Source of the DNA: Streptomyces sp. STR69
Lineage (GTDB): Bacteria > Actinomycetota > Actinomycetes > Streptomycetales > Streptomycetaceae
Direction: 5' to 3'
Length of the DNA: 64,000 bases
Assembly (NCBI RefSeq): GCF_024519455.1
Contig: NZ_JALJRY010000011.1
Span: forward strand, 236,203-300,202
Part shown: one piece after another, positions 36,200-45,345 of the stretch
Numbering within the stretch: position 1 is the first letter of the stretch
Layout: each line of letters begins with the position of its first letter
Program-made: the position numbers and the translations under genes
The notes under the pieces: generated by a model
What the model was told of the DNA's origin: nothing
What the model saw: the letters and a program-made list of their open reading frames with translations, nothing else
Databases searched by the model: none

Positions 36200-36940
36200 C
36201 TGTCCTTCCGGTTGTGATCGCCGAGTTTCCGCTGATCGGGCATGGCGTTCGGTGTCGCCGAGAGAGGGATCGGACGTTCAGTTCGTTCTCGGTGATGGGG
36301 AGGTGGCCGGTGGCGCCGGTGTTGGGCCTGCCGGAGGAACAGGAGACTGCTGCCCGGGCGGCCGTGGAGGAGCTCCAGAGGGAAGCGGGTCGGGTCCTGG
36401 CCGATCCCGGTGTGGCCGAGGCGGTGTTGGAGCGCCGGGTGATCGCTCCGGTGGAGCCGGCCGAGGCCCTGGCGGCCGCTGCGCCTCCCGCTCGCGGTTC
36501 TTCCGGGGCCCGTGCCTGTACCTGGTGTGCACACCGACCGGCATGCCGATGCTGTGGGCGCCGGCCAACCCGAAGATCGGCGAACGCGAAGTCCTGGCCG
36601 CGATGCTGGAGATCGACGCCGGCCTGGTCGCCAACCGCACCGGCGTCCCGCTCATCTCCGACAAGGGCTTCGCGGGCAAGGCCTTCGAGAAGGAACTAGC
36701 CGGACAGGGTGTCCAGTTGCTGCGGCCGTCCCGCAAGCGGGAGACGGCCCGCCAGCTCATCGAATCGGTCAACGACACCCTCAAGGACCAGCTCTACCTG
36801 GACCAACACGGCGGTCGGACCTCCGACGGCGTCGCCATCCGGTTGCCCAGCGCAGCATCCCCGCGATGGCCGCCGCCATCTGGCACACCCGCAAGACCGA
36901 ACCCCCGGCCACCCGATCCCTGATCGCGTACGACCACTGA
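36200..36940 (+). pseudogene. IS982/IS5-like DDE transposase remnant
   Basis: The clear part is MPMLWAPANPKIGEREVLAA, LISDKGFAGKAFEKELAGQG, QLIESVNDTLKDQLYLDQHG and, one frame over, AMAAAIWHTRKTE. This is the C-terminal half of IS982-type transposases (DKGY box and E-SVN..LK). The first ~300 bp (RWPVAPVLGLPEEQETAARA) is a separate helical fragment of unknown origin. Frame changes make it inactive. Confidence 0.68.
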
Positions 36941-37007
36941 TCACATCGGACTCACTCGTCCAGACCCGCAGCGCCCCAGCTCATCCCACACAAGGAGACA
37001 GACGCTC

Positions 37008-37961
37008 ATGACACCCCAGCCGCTGTACTACGACTGCGACACCGGCATCGACGACTCACTCGCCCTCGCCTACCTGCTCGCCTCACCGGAGATAGAACTC
37101 GTCGGGATCGGAACCGTCAGCGGAAACGTCACCTCCGCCCAGGCCGCCCGCAACACTCTCGCCCTCCTCGCCCTGGCCGGCCACCCTGCCGTGCCTGTCG
37201 CAGTCGGCGCCGCAGATCCCCAGGCCGGTACCTACACCGGAGCCGTGCCCCACATTCACGGACACAACGGCATCGGCGACATCACCGTGCCGGACTCCGC
37301 CCATTCCGCGGCCGAACAGCGCGCCGCCGAACTCATCATCAGCCTCGCACGTCAGCACCATGGAAACCTTCGTATCCTCACCACCGGCCCGCTGACCAAC
37401 ATCGCCGAAGCACTGCGGCTGGAACCCGAACTGCCCACGCGCATCAGGGACATCACCATCATGGGTGGCGCCGCCCTGCAGACCGGCAACATCAGCCCCG
37501 TCGCCGAGGCGAACATCGGCAACGACCCCGAGGCCGCAGCCGAGGTCCTCGCAGCCCCATGGCCCATCACCCTCGTACCCCTCGACGTCACCCTCTCCCA
37601 CACCTTGGAAGAGACAGACAGACAGACCCTCCTGGACTCCACCAGCCCCCTGCCCCGGGCCCTCGGAGACATGCTCAACCTCTACTTCGACTTCTACCGC
37701 AGTACGTACGGCCGCCGCTGCTGCGCGATCCACGACCCGCTCGCCGCCGCCATCGCAGTCGGCGGCGTCAAACCCACACTTGCCCCCGTCGTGGATGTGG
37801 TCGTCGACGCCACCCACGGCCCCGGGCGGGGCCAGACCATCTGCGACCTGCGCGGACGATACCTCGACTACCCCGCCCAACCAGGCGCCCACTGCCGAGT
37901 CGTCCTAGAGGCCGATCCCAGCGCACCCGCGCACCTGGTCGAGCGACTCCTCACTCTCTGA
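37008..37961 (+). CDS. Inosine-uridine-preferring nucleoside hydrolase family
   Basis: 317 aa. The calcium-binding signature is YYDCDTGIDDSLALAYLL (D-x-D-x-x-x-D-D), followed by ILTTGPLTNIAEAL, IMGGA and the distal IHDPLAAAIAV His-Asp motif. It hydrolyses the N-glycosidic bond of ribonucleosides to ribose and base. An AGGAGA ribosome site precedes the ATG. Adenosine deaminase follows 62 nt later, so the pair would convert adenosine to inosine and then hypoxanthine plus ribose. Confidence 0.93.
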   Translation: MTPQPLYYDCDTGIDDSLALAYLLASPEIELVGIGTVSGNVTSAQAARNTLALLALAGHPAVPVAVGAADPQAGTYTGAVPHIHGHNGIGDITVPDSAHSAAEQRAAELIISLARQHHGNLRILTTGPLTNIAEALRLEPELPTRIRDITIMGGAALQTGNISPVAEANIGNDPEAAAEVLAAPWPITLVPLDVTLSHTLEETDRQTLLDSTSPLPRALGDMLNLYFDFYRSTYGRRCCAIHDPLAAAIAVGGVKPTLAPVVDVVVDATHGPGRGQTICDLRGRYLDYPAQPGAHCRVVLEADPSAPAHLVERLLTL

Positions 37962-38023
37962 CCGGCAGAACCTCCACGCCTGCCGTGATGCCGTCAACCA
38001 CCGCACAACACACAAGGGCCCCG

Positions 38024-39034
38024 ATGCTGATCAACCTCCACACCCATCTTGAGGGACGGGTCCGGCCCTCCACAGCTGCCGAGATCGCGGCACGCAGCCG
38101 GCTGCCCGAACCGCCGAACGGTTGGCAAGAAGCCATCCAGCTGAGCCGCCCAGCAGACCTGACCACCTACCTCGCCAAGGTGTCCAGCACCTACGGCTTC
38201 CTCGGGACCGGAGAGAACCTCGCCCGTATCACCCGGGAAGCAGTAGAGGACGCCGCGGCCGACGGGCAGGACTATCTGGAACTGCGCTTTGGACCCGCCA
38301 CTCACACACGTCCCGGCTTCACTCTCGACGACGTGATTGCAGCGGTCCTCGAGGGCCTGCATGAAGGCGTCCGAAGCAGCGGAATGCCGGCCGACATCGT
38401 CGTGGCTGCTCTGCGGCATCACGACACGGCGCTCAATGAGCGGGTGGCCCGCGCCGCAGCCAAGCGCGCTGGCGACGGTGTGGTCGGCTTCGACCTCGCA
38501 GGCGACGAACTCATCTACCCCGACATAGCCGCCTATGCCGATGCCTTCGCCATCGCCCGAGCGGCCGGCCTCGGCGCCACGTGCCACGCCGCTGAGGCCG
38601 GCCCGGCCCGCGCCGCCCGCCAGGCCGCAGAACTCCTCGGCGTCACACGCATCGGCCATGGCACCCACATCGCCGACGACCCCGAGACCCTCCAGTGGGC
38701 GGCTGACAACGGCTTGGTGGTGGAAATCTGTCCAACCTCCAACTGGTACACCGGAGCCACAAAAACGATTGACACACACCCCGCCCCACACTTTCTGGCC
38801 GCTGGAGTGCCCCTCGTACTCGGTGACGACAACCCCATGCAGACCCGCTCCCCTCTCAGCGCCGAGGCCGCCCTCCTCAGCACCTCCCTCGGATTCGACG
38901 AAGTCGCACGCGCTGCCCTCGACACCGCCAGCGTTGCCGCCTCCTTCGCGGAACCCTCCGTACGCGCCTGCCTCCACACCCACCTGGCATCCGAGCGCAC
39001 CACGTCACCCCAACCTCAGAAAGGCGGTAAGTGA
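38024..39034 (+). CDS. add: Adenosine deaminase
   Basis: 336 aa from the ATG at 38024, which has AAGGG upstream; an ATG at 37988 would add 12 residues. Zinc and catalytic residues in order: LHTHLEG (HxH), TCHAAEAG (His-Ala-Glu), RIGHGTHI (His) and LGDDNPMQTRS (Asp-Asp). It converts (2'-deoxy)adenosine to inosine plus ammonia. The usual SDDP is GDDNP here, which is seen in ADA-like and adenine-deaminase-type variants, so a related purine substrate is possible. Confidence 0.9.
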   Translation: MLINLHTHLEGRVRPSTAAEIAARSRLPEPPNGWQEAIQLSRPADLTTYLAKVSSTYGFLGTGENLARITREAVEDAAADGQDYLELRFGPATHTRPGFTLDDVIAAVLEGLHEGVRSSGMPADIVVAALRHHDTALNERVARAAAKRAGDGVVGFDLAGDELIYPDIAAYADAFAIARAAGLGATCHAAEAGPARAARQAAELLGVTRIGHGTHIADDPETLQWAADNGLVVEICPTSNWYTGATKTIDTHPAPHFLAAGVPLVLGDDNPMQTRSPLSAEAALLSTSLGFDEVARAALDTASVAASFAEPSVRACLHTHLASERTTSPQPQKGGK

Positions 39035-39049
39035 ATCCATGCCGGTCTC

Positions 39050-39345
39050 ATCCTCAGGCCGGCGTGGGGGTGCCGGTCAGCCGACGGGCTATGACATCGC
39101 TTATGGCGCAGTACACCGGGGACTCCGAGGAGGTGGTGCTGTGTTCGTACGCGCGGACCAGTCGGCGGTGCAGCACCACGATTCCCGTTGGCCTGCTCCA
39201 CCCGCCGGCGGATCGGCTGCGGAACGAAGCCCTTCCGGCCGGGGTTGCGCTCGACGATGTCCACCTCGACGCCCACTGGCAGCCGGTCCGGCCCTGGCAG
39301 AGGATCACGCCGACGATCTCGCGCATCAGGTAACGGGCATCCTCA
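39050..39345 (-). pseudogene. IS5-family transposase remnant with internal deletion
   Basis: Minus strand: YLMREIVGVILCQGRTGCQW (N-terminal block) joined directly to VDIVERNPGRKGFVPQPIRR, VEQANGN...HRRLVRAYEH and SSESPVYCAISDVIARRLTG (C-terminal block) across a frame change. The central DDE region is gone. Confidence 0.7.
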
Positions 39346-39540
39346 GGGTGGCCGCAGCGATGGCCGTCACCGCCGACGGATCGCGCACCGGGGCCAGATC
39401 CACCAGCCACGCTCCGTCGGGAAAAGACTTCCCGGACGCGCGGGCGGCTTCCAACGCGAGGCTCGTCTCGCCCACGCAACCCACGCCCGTGAGCGTCAGG
39501 AGCCGCACCACTGCGCGGCCGGGATCAATCACCTTGCCCC
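39326..39540 (-). pseudogene. NB-ARC/LuxR-type ATPase fragment
   Basis: RLLTLTGVGCVGETSLALEA, then FPDGAWLVDLAPVRDPSAV, resembles the P-loop region of AfsR/LAL-type regulators (RLVTLTGVGGVGKTRLALE). The P-loop Lys is replaced by Glu (CVGET), so it could not bind nucleotide normally. Only ~65 codons remain. Confidence 0.65.
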
Positions 39541-39619
39541 GTTCCTGTCCCGACCGGGCGACGCGTATGACGGATCGCCGTGAGCGACGACAGTGGACTC
39601 CGGGCCCGGACGAGTGCCG

Positions 39620-40285
39620 TCAGGCCAGACCGGCGTGGTGAACGGTCAGGGCGATCTGGACCCGGTTGGTGTGTTCCAGCTTGGTGAGGATGTGCGAGAC
39701 ATGGGCCTTGACGGTGGCCACGCTCATGTACAGCTCGGCCGCGATCTCCGCGTTGGTCCTGCCCCGGCCGACGGCCACGGCGACCTCGCGTTCCCGGTCG
39801 CCCAGCCGGTCGAGGCGGATACGGGCCTCGGCGGTCTCCGGCCGGCGCGGGCCCGTCGTGTCGCCGCCCTGGGTGACCCGGGCGATGAGCTGCTCGGTCA
39901 CCGCGGGGGAGAGCACCGGCTCGCCCGCCTTCACCCGGCGTACCGCCGCGACGATCTCGGCGGGCGGGGTGTGCTTGAGCAGAAAACCGGCCGCGCCCGC
40001 GCGCAGCGCACCGAGGACCTGCTCGTCGTCCTTGAAGGTCGTCAGCATCACGACGGCCGGTGCGCCGGGCCGGGCCCGCAGCAGCTCGGTCGCCTTCAGG
40101 CCGTCCACGCCGGGCATCCGGATGTCCATGAGCACCAGGTCGGGGGTGTGCTCGTCGACCAGGGCGGGCACCTCGCCACCGTCCGCCGCCTCGGCCACGA
40201 CCTCGATGTCGTCGGCGCCGCTGAGCATGAGGCGGAGTCCTGAGCGGACCAGCGGGTCGTCGTCGACGAGCAGCACACGGATCAT
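39620..40285 (-). CDS. NarL/LuxR-type response regulator
   Basis: 221 aa. Receiver domain with acidic pocket VLLVDDDPL, phospho-acceptor Asp in LVLMDIRMPG and switch/Lys MLTT..LLKH; C-terminal LuxR HTH (REREVAVAVGRGRTNAEIAA, VATVKAHVSHILTKL). Its ATG overlaps the stop of the upstream histidine kinase (ATGA). It probably controls the divergent membrane protein-ABC transporter-deacetylase genes. Confidence 0.93.
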   Translation of the reverse strand: MIRVLLVDDDPLVRSGLRLMLSGADDIEVVAEAADGGEVPALVDEHTPDLVLMDIRMPGVDGLKATELLRARPGAPAVVMLTTFKDDEQVLGALRAGAAGFLLKHTPPAEIVAAVRRVKAGEPVLSPAVTEQLIARVTQGGDTTGPRRPETAEARIRLDRLGDREREVAVAVGRGRTNAEIAAELYMSVATVKAHVSHILTKLEHTNRVQIALTVHHAGLA

Positions 40286-41472
40286 GCGGGCCAGGGTAGC
40301 CAGGCCCGCAGCACGTAGTCCGCTCCGTCCCTGCCGTGACTGAACCTGCCGCCCGCCAGCGCGACGCGTTCCGCGAGGCCGATCAGCCCCTGGCCAGCTC
40401 CAGGGATGCCGTCACGCGTCGCGCTCGGGCCGGCCGGATTGGCCAGCTCCAGGCTGAGCCCGTCACCGGGGCGGCCTTCCACCGTGATCCACACCGGCGA
40501 GCCGTAGGCGTGCTTCCTGGCGTTCGTCAGTCCTTCCTGGACGATCCGGTAGGCGGTGAGTCCGGCGATACCCGTAGGACCGCCCGGCTCGACGAGGCGT
40601 GTGTCGAGGTCGACCCGCATGCCGACGTCCTGTGACTCCTTAACCAGGCCGGGTACGTCGGCGAGACCGGTCTGCCGGGGTCGTGTGCCGTCCATGCCGG
40701 GGTCCTCGGCCGGTGAACGCAGAACCCGCAGCACCACCTGCAGATCATCGAGCGCCTGGTGTGCGCTCTCCCTGATCACGGCGGCGGCGCGGGCGGTGTC
40801 CCGCGCGGACGCCCCGGAGTTGAACTCCAGCGCACCCGCGTGGACGCTCAGCAGGGAGAGCCGGTGGGCCAGGACGTCGTGCATCTCCCGGGCGACGTCC
40901 TCCCTGGCCTCGCGCTGGGCGCGCCGGACACGGAGCACCGCCTCCGCCTCCGCCCGTTCGGTGCGGTCGTTCAGGGACCGTACGAACAGCCCCCAGCCGA
41001 CCGCGGCGGCGATCAGAACCGCCAGGATCACCGCGTTCGCGATCAGCGTCCCGGAGAGGTAGGGGTACGTCAGGAAGTAGACGGGGATCGGCAGCAGTCC
41101 CATCAGGGCGACGGTCAGGACGGTGCGCGGTGGCCTGAGAACGGCGACCGTGAAGAGCGCCACGACCAGAGGCACCACGGCCGGGGTGACGACCGCGGCC
41201 GCCACGGCCACGACGGCGACAGTGGCCGGCCATCGCCTGCGCCACCACAGCGCTCCTGCGGCCACCAGTGAGACCGGGTTCACCACCCATGTGAAACCGA
41301 GCAGCAGCGGCGACGAGAAGCTCAGTATGTCGAACGACCAGGTGCCGGCCCCGAACGCCGGACTCAGTGCCAGGTTCTCCCTGGTCTGAACAGCGGAGAG
41401 AGCTGCCGACAGCACGACGGCCAGTACGACGACGCCGAGGTCGATGATCTTTTCACGCCGGTAACCACTCAC
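40282..41472 (-). CDS. HisKA_3-type sensor histidine kinase
   Basis: 396 aa from a GTG (VSGYRREK); longer frames upstream do not look coding. Five to six N-terminal membrane helices, then the dimerisation/phospho-His box EMHDVLAHRLSLL and the ATPase box AYRIVQEGLTNARKHA with GAGQGLIGLAERV. The sensor region is almost entirely membrane-embedded, as in intramembrane-sensing kinases that detect envelope stress or peptides. Partner of the following response regulator. Confidence 0.92.
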   Translation of the reverse strand: MSGYRREKIIDLGVVVLAVVLSAALSAVQTRENLALSPAFGAGTWSFDILSFSSPLLLGFTWVVNPVSLVAAGALWWRRRWPATVAVVAVAAAVVTPAVVPLVVALFTVAVLRPPRTVLTVALMGLLPIPVYFLTYPYLSGTLIANAVILAVLIAAAVGWGLFVRSLNDRTERAEAEAVLRVRRAQREAREDVAREMHDVLAHRLSLLSVHAGALEFNSGASARDTARAAAVIRESAHQALDDLQVVLRVLRSPAEDPGMDGTRPRQTGLADVPGLVKESQDVGMRVDLDTRLVEPGGPTGIAGLTAYRIVQEGLTNARKHAYGSPVWITVEGRPGDGLSLELANPAGPSATRDGIPGAGQGLIGLAERVALAGGRFSHGRDGADYVLRAWLPWPA

Positions 41473-41661
41473 AAGGGCAAAGGTAGAGCGGCCGCCGACG
41501 AGGGCACAGTGCCGAGAAGCCCGTCGGGGAAACCACAGACTTTGGTCTAGGTCGAACGGCCGCCAACACCGACTTTCAGCCGAAGCCCTCCGCAGGCCGG
41601 TGCTTCTAGCGTTCCGGGAGTCACACCTCAGGTCTTCCACACGCTTCCGCATGCATTCCGC

Positions 41662-41928
41662 ATGTCTTCCACGAAGGGCCCGGCCTTGAAGAAATACGTT
41701 CTGCTTCTGTTGGGATCACTGCTCGCACTCTCCGGCGGGGTGCCGCTGGCCGAGCGGATCTACGCCCACCTCACGCTCTGGGGATTCGGAGTACCCACCT
41801 ACGGGTCGTCGTTGATCAAGTTGGCCCTGGTGTTCGCCGGCGCCGCGGCACTTGTCCTCGCGACGCGCCTGCCCGGTTCACCCTGGCGCGGTCCCCGCTC
41901 CGAGCAGGGTCGGCCGCACCATGACTGA
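41662..41928 (+). CDS. Small two-helix membrane protein ahead of an ABC transporter
   Basis: 88 aa. Two hydrophobic segments (VLLLLGSLLALSGGVPLA and SLIKLALVFAGAAALVLATR) with a short loop. ATG at 41662; a TTG eight codons later with GAAGGG upstream is an alternative start. It overlaps the ATPase start by ATGACTGA. No family recognised; possibly an accessory subunit of the transporter or a sensor of its activity. Confidence 0.65.
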   Translation: MSSTKGPALKKYVLLLLGSLLALSGGVPLAERIYAHLTLWGFGVPTYGSSLIKLALVFAGAAALVLATRLPGSPWRGPRSEQGRPHHD

Positions 41929-42877
41929 GCTGAGGGTGGGTCCCTCCCCGCGAACCCCGGACACTTCGCCTCCGGCATTGGAGGCCGTGGGACTCGGCAG
42001 GCGCTACCGACGCGGGTGGGCGCTGCGGGACTGCTCGTTCCGGCTGCCGGCAGGCCGGATCTGCGCGCTGGTCGGCCCGAACGGCGCCGGCAAGACGACC
42101 CTGCTGTCGCTGGCCGCCGGCCTGCTGGAACCGAGCACCGGGACAATCCGGCTGGGCGGACACCCGGCCCGGTCCGTCGAAGCCCGACAGCACACCGCGT
42201 TCCTCAGCCAGGAGAAGGCGCTCTATCCGCGCTTCCGGGTCTCCGAGACCCTGCGCATGGGCCGCGAGCTGAACCCGACCTGGCACCAGGAGACCGCCGA
42301 ACGCATCGTCGCCGCGGGCGACATCCCGTTGGACGCCAGGGTCGGCACCCTGTCCGGCGGCCAGCGCACCCGGGTCGCCTTCGCGCTGGCCCTGGGCAAG
42401 CGGCCCCGGCTGCTCCTGCTCGACGAACCGATGGCCGACCTGGACCCGCTGGTCCGGCGCCAGATGATGGACACCTTGATGGCAGAGGCCGCCCAGCACG
42501 GTTCGACCGTCGTGATGTCCTCCCACCTGGTCTCCGAACTCGACGAAGTCTGCGACTTCCTGGTGCTGATCGGCAACGGCACGGTCAAGCTCGCCGGCGA
42601 TGTGGCCGAGCTGATCGGCGCGCACCGGACGGTGTCCGGCCCCGACGCGAAAGCTGACCGGCTGGCGAAGCTGCCCGGCCAGGTCACCGTCGAGACCCGC
42701 AGCGCGGCCGGGCGTACCACGGCGCTGGTCCGCCCACGGGGTCCGCTCCCGGCGGACGCCGAGCCGGTCCTGCCGAGCCTGGAGGAGTTGTTGCTGGCAC
42801 ATCTGCGGACGGACGACGTACCACCGCTGATCACCTCCACCGCACGACCCGACGCACACCGCGAGGTGACGGTATGA
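41921..42877 (+). CDS. ABC-2 type exporter ATPase
   Basis: 318 aa. Walker A GPNGAGKTTLLSLA, Q-loop FLSQEKALYP, signature LSGGQRTRVAFAL, Walker B LLLLDEPMADLD and switch His SSHLVSE. The C-terminal ~100-residue extension is of the drug/peptide exporter type. Overlaps the downstream permease by ATGA. Divergent from the kinase-regulator pair, an arrangement common in sensing and export of antimicrobial peptides or envelope-active compounds. Confidence 0.92.
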   Translation: MTELRVGPSPRTPDTSPPALEAVGLGRRYRRGWALRDCSFRLPAGRICALVGPNGAGKTTLLSLAAGLLEPSTGTIRLGGHPARSVEARQHTAFLSQEKALYPRFRVSETLRMGRELNPTWHQETAERIVAAGDIPLDARVGTLSGGQRTRVAFALALGKRPRLLLLDEPMADLDPLVRRQMMDTLMAEAAQHGSTVVMSSHLVSELDEVCDFLVLIGNGTVKLAGDVAELIGAHRTVSGPDAKADRLAKLPGQVTVETRSAAGRTTALVRPRGPLPADAEPVLPSLEELLLAHLRTDDVPPLITSTARPDAHREVTV

Positions 42878-43887
42878 GCGGTACCCTGACCTCCAACCGC
42901 CCCTCGCTTCAGACCAGTTGGGGCCTGCGGCTGCGCGGGCTGACCTGGCTGGTCTGGCGGCAGAACCGGCTCGCGTTCTGGATCGGCATCGGCGCCGCGC
43001 TCGCCGTGGCGGCGTACGCGATCGTGCGCCACCAGGAGATGACGACCGCCATCGCCGAGGGCCACCTCGACGCCTGCCGGGGCACCACGGTCACGGCCGG
43101 CGACTGCTCCCACAAGCTCAACACCTTCGGGCAGACGTACCAGTTCCCGCTGCGCCGCCCCCTCCAGGCCATGCTCGCGCTGCCGTTGGTCTTCGGCGTC
43201 TTCCTCGGCGGCCCGCAACTGGCACAGGAGTTGGAGTCCGGCACGTACCGGACCGTGTGCACGCAGTCGGTCACGCAACTGCGCTGGTTCGCGGCCAAGT
43301 TGCTCGTCCCCGTCGTCCTGACGGTCCTGATCAGCGGCACGATCGCCGCCGCGATGACCTGGTGGTGGCGGCCTGCGGGATCCCTGCTGGGAGCCTGGTT
43401 CCCCTGGTGGCAGTGGTATCCGTACGACGGTATCGGCCCCGTCGTGGTCGGCCTGTCCGTGCTGTCCCTGCTCATCGGCGTGACCGCAGGCCTGATCCTG
43501 CGCCGCACCGTCCTGGCGATGGGCGCGACCGTGGTCCTGAGCGCGGGGGCGATGTATCTCCTCGAATCGGTCCGGACTCATCTGCTGCCCACCACCCTGA
43601 CCACGGTTCAGCACACGAGCGGCTCCGCCGCGCCGTCGAACGCGTGGGTGCTCTCCGAGGGCGCGGTCGACGCGACCGGGCGCCACGTGCCGGATCTGCC
43701 GAGTTGCTACACGGCCGACGACTACACGAAGTGCCTTGTCCAGCACGGCAGGACGGGCCGCTGGGCGGAGTTCCATCCGTCGTCCCAGCTGTGGCCCTTG
43801 CAGTGGGCGGAGGCGGGCTTGTGCCTGCTGGTGGCGGGAGCGCTGGCCGGCCTGTGCTTCTGGTGGATCCGCCGGCGCCCGTCCTGA
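42874..43887 (+). CDS. ABC-2 type exporter permease
   Basis: 337 aa with about six helices: one at residues ~30-50, a pair around 95-165, two around 185-230 and a last at ~310-332. A large extracytoplasmic loop lies before the last helix and contains Cys residues (LPSCYTADDYTKCLV). The first extracytoplasmic stretch also has a Cys pair. Works with the upstream ATPase. Confidence 0.87.
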   Translation: MSGTLTSNRPSLQTSWGLRLRGLTWLVWRQNRLAFWIGIGAALAVAAYAIVRHQEMTTAIAEGHLDACRGTTVTAGDCSHKLNTFGQTYQFPLRRPLQAMLALPLVFGVFLGGPQLAQELESGTYRTVCTQSVTQLRWFAAKLLVPVVLTVLISGTIAAAMTWWWRPAGSLLGAWFPWWQWYPYDGIGPVVVGLSVLSLLIGVTAGLILRRTVLAMGATVVLSAGAMYLLESVRTHLLPTTLTTVQHTSGSAAPSNAWVLSEGAVDATGRHVPDLPSCYTADDYTKCLVQHGRTGRWAEFHPSSQLWPLQWAEAGLCLLVAGALAGLCFWWIRRRPS

Positions 43888-43923
43888 ACCCCTACCCATC
43901 GCCCGACCCAGGAAAGGCCTCCC

Positions 43924-44706
43924 ATGCCCTTCTATGCGCGAATACGACGATCACGCCTGCTCATCGCCCTCGGGGCAACTGTGACCACCGCCCTCGCCGT
44001 CACCGTGACTCTGGCCCTGACGGTCACGACGTACGACCACACCTCGCCCCGCGCCGCCCGGAACAAGGCGTCCGGATCGGTCGCCGCCGGAGCCGTCGAC
44101 TGCCGCAAGGCAAAGTGTGTCGCGCTCACCTTCGACGGCGGCCCCAGCCCGACGACCCCGCGCCTGCTGGACATCCTGAAGCGGGACCATCTCCACGCGA
44201 CGTTCTTCCTCCAGGGCAAGGGCCATATCGCCAAGTACCCGGAGATCATCCGGCGGATCGCGGACGAGGGACACGAGATCGGCAACCACACCTGGAACCA
44301 CGAGGTCCTGACCCGGATCAACGCGGCCGACGCCCGCCGAGAGCTGACCCGCACACAGGACGCCATCGAGAGAATCACCGGCACCAAGCCCGTCCTGATG
44401 CGCCCGCCACAGGGCCGCACCAACCGCCAAGTAGCCAAGATCTGCCGGGAGTTGGGCCTGGCACAGGTGCTGTGGAGCGTCACGGCCAAGGACTACGAGA
44501 CGACCGACTCGACCCTGATCACCCAGCGAGTCCTCGACCAGACCCACCGCGACGGCATCATCCTCCTGCACGACCTCCACAAGGGGACGGTGCCCGCCGT
44601 CCCGGGAATCATCAAGGCGCTGGAGGAGCGCGGCTACACCATCGTCACGGTGTCCCAGCTGCTCGCCCCCGCCGAGCCCCGGCCGGGAATGGTCTACCGA
44701 CCCTGA
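43924..44706 (+). CDS. Polysaccharide (chitooligosaccharide-type) deacetylase
   Basis: 260 aa. N-terminal signal/anchor (LLIALGATVTTALAVTVTLA), then a NodB domain: motif 1 ALTFDGGPSP, motif 2 EIGNHTWNHEVL (two His), motif 3 RPPQGRTN, motif 4 WSVTAKDYE and motif 5 GIILLHDLH. The usual TFDDGP has Gly in place of the metal-binding second Asp, and RPPYG has Gln for Tyr. Activity or metal use may therefore be altered, although TFDxGP variants are common in Streptomyces. Likely modifies cell-wall polysaccharide; last gene of the transporter group. Confidence 0.88.
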   Translation: MPFYARIRRSRLLIALGATVTTALAVTVTLALTVTTYDHTSPRAARNKASGSVAAGAVDCRKAKCVALTFDGGPSPTTPRLLDILKRDHLHATFFLQGKGHIAKYPEIIRRIADEGHEIGNHTWNHEVLTRINAADARRELTRTQDAIERITGTKPVLMRPPQGRTNRQVAKICRELGLAQVLWSVTAKDYETTDSTLITQRVLDQTHRDGIILLHDLHKGTVPAVPGIIKALEERGYTIVTVSQLLAPAEPRPGMVYRP

Positions 44707-44715
44707 TCAACCGAG

Positions 44716-45105
44716 ATGGACGCGCGCGCGGGCACATTGTCCGACGAGCGGCGGGTCCTGTTCCGCCGCCCCGACCAGCACCCGGGGGTGGTGGCCGCGC
44801 GTGGCCCTAGCGAGCAGCGCAAACCGCTGCTGCCCGCCCAGCTGGTGGTGCCCTTCGTGTTGGCGCGGGTCCCGTTCTCGCCTGTTCCGTATCTGGATGT
44901 CATGCGGCAACTGGTCGCAGGACTGCGGGGCCCGGGCCTGCTGGGCGAGTGGCGTGTGCCGGGGAAACAGTCGCCGTTTCGAACCCAGCAGCGGCTGGGA
45001 TCCAAGCCGCTGCGCATGCTGTTCGCCACCACTGTGAAGCCAATGGCCACCGAGACGACTCAGGGTGCGTTCCGGCGAGGCTTGCGGGTGCTGACGGTGG
45101 GCGGG
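44716..45105 (+). pseudogene. IS4-family transposase N-terminal remnant
   Basis: LLPAQLVVPFVLARVPFSPV, PYLDVMRQLVAGLRGPG and RGLRVLTVGG follow the IS4 N-terminal domain pattern ('LVVFFVLALCLF...Y..V...L..GL...RGLRLLAVDG'). The first catalytic Asp (DG) is now Gly-Gly and the rest of the transposase is absent. Confidence 0.65.
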
Positions 45106-45194
45106 CCCATTGAGGACATCTCCGTCGAATGGAATGAGGATGCGGCGCCGCTGGTAAAGGCGGCGGCACTGACGATTTCCTCGCAGGACTTCCG

Positions 45195-45345
45195 CACCGC
45201 CGGACGGAATGATCTTTCCGAGGAACTCAGCTTCAGCATCGCGCACTCGCTCGTCGAGCACCGTCCACTCGGCTCGATCGCGCGGGCATGCATGCGCGCG
45301 TATGGAGAGATAGCCGACTGGAGGCAGGCACGCGATCATCGAGCC
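45195..45345 (+). pseudogene. Possible C-terminal fragment of a catalase-family protein
   Basis: In the same frame as the IS4 remnant: LSEELSFSIAHSLVEHRPLG, then SIARACMRAYGEIADWRQ. This resembles the 'L.F.PW..L.EHRPLG.INRAR...Y...S..R' tail of SrpA-type catalases/heme peroxidases. Short and tentative. Confidence 0.4.
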
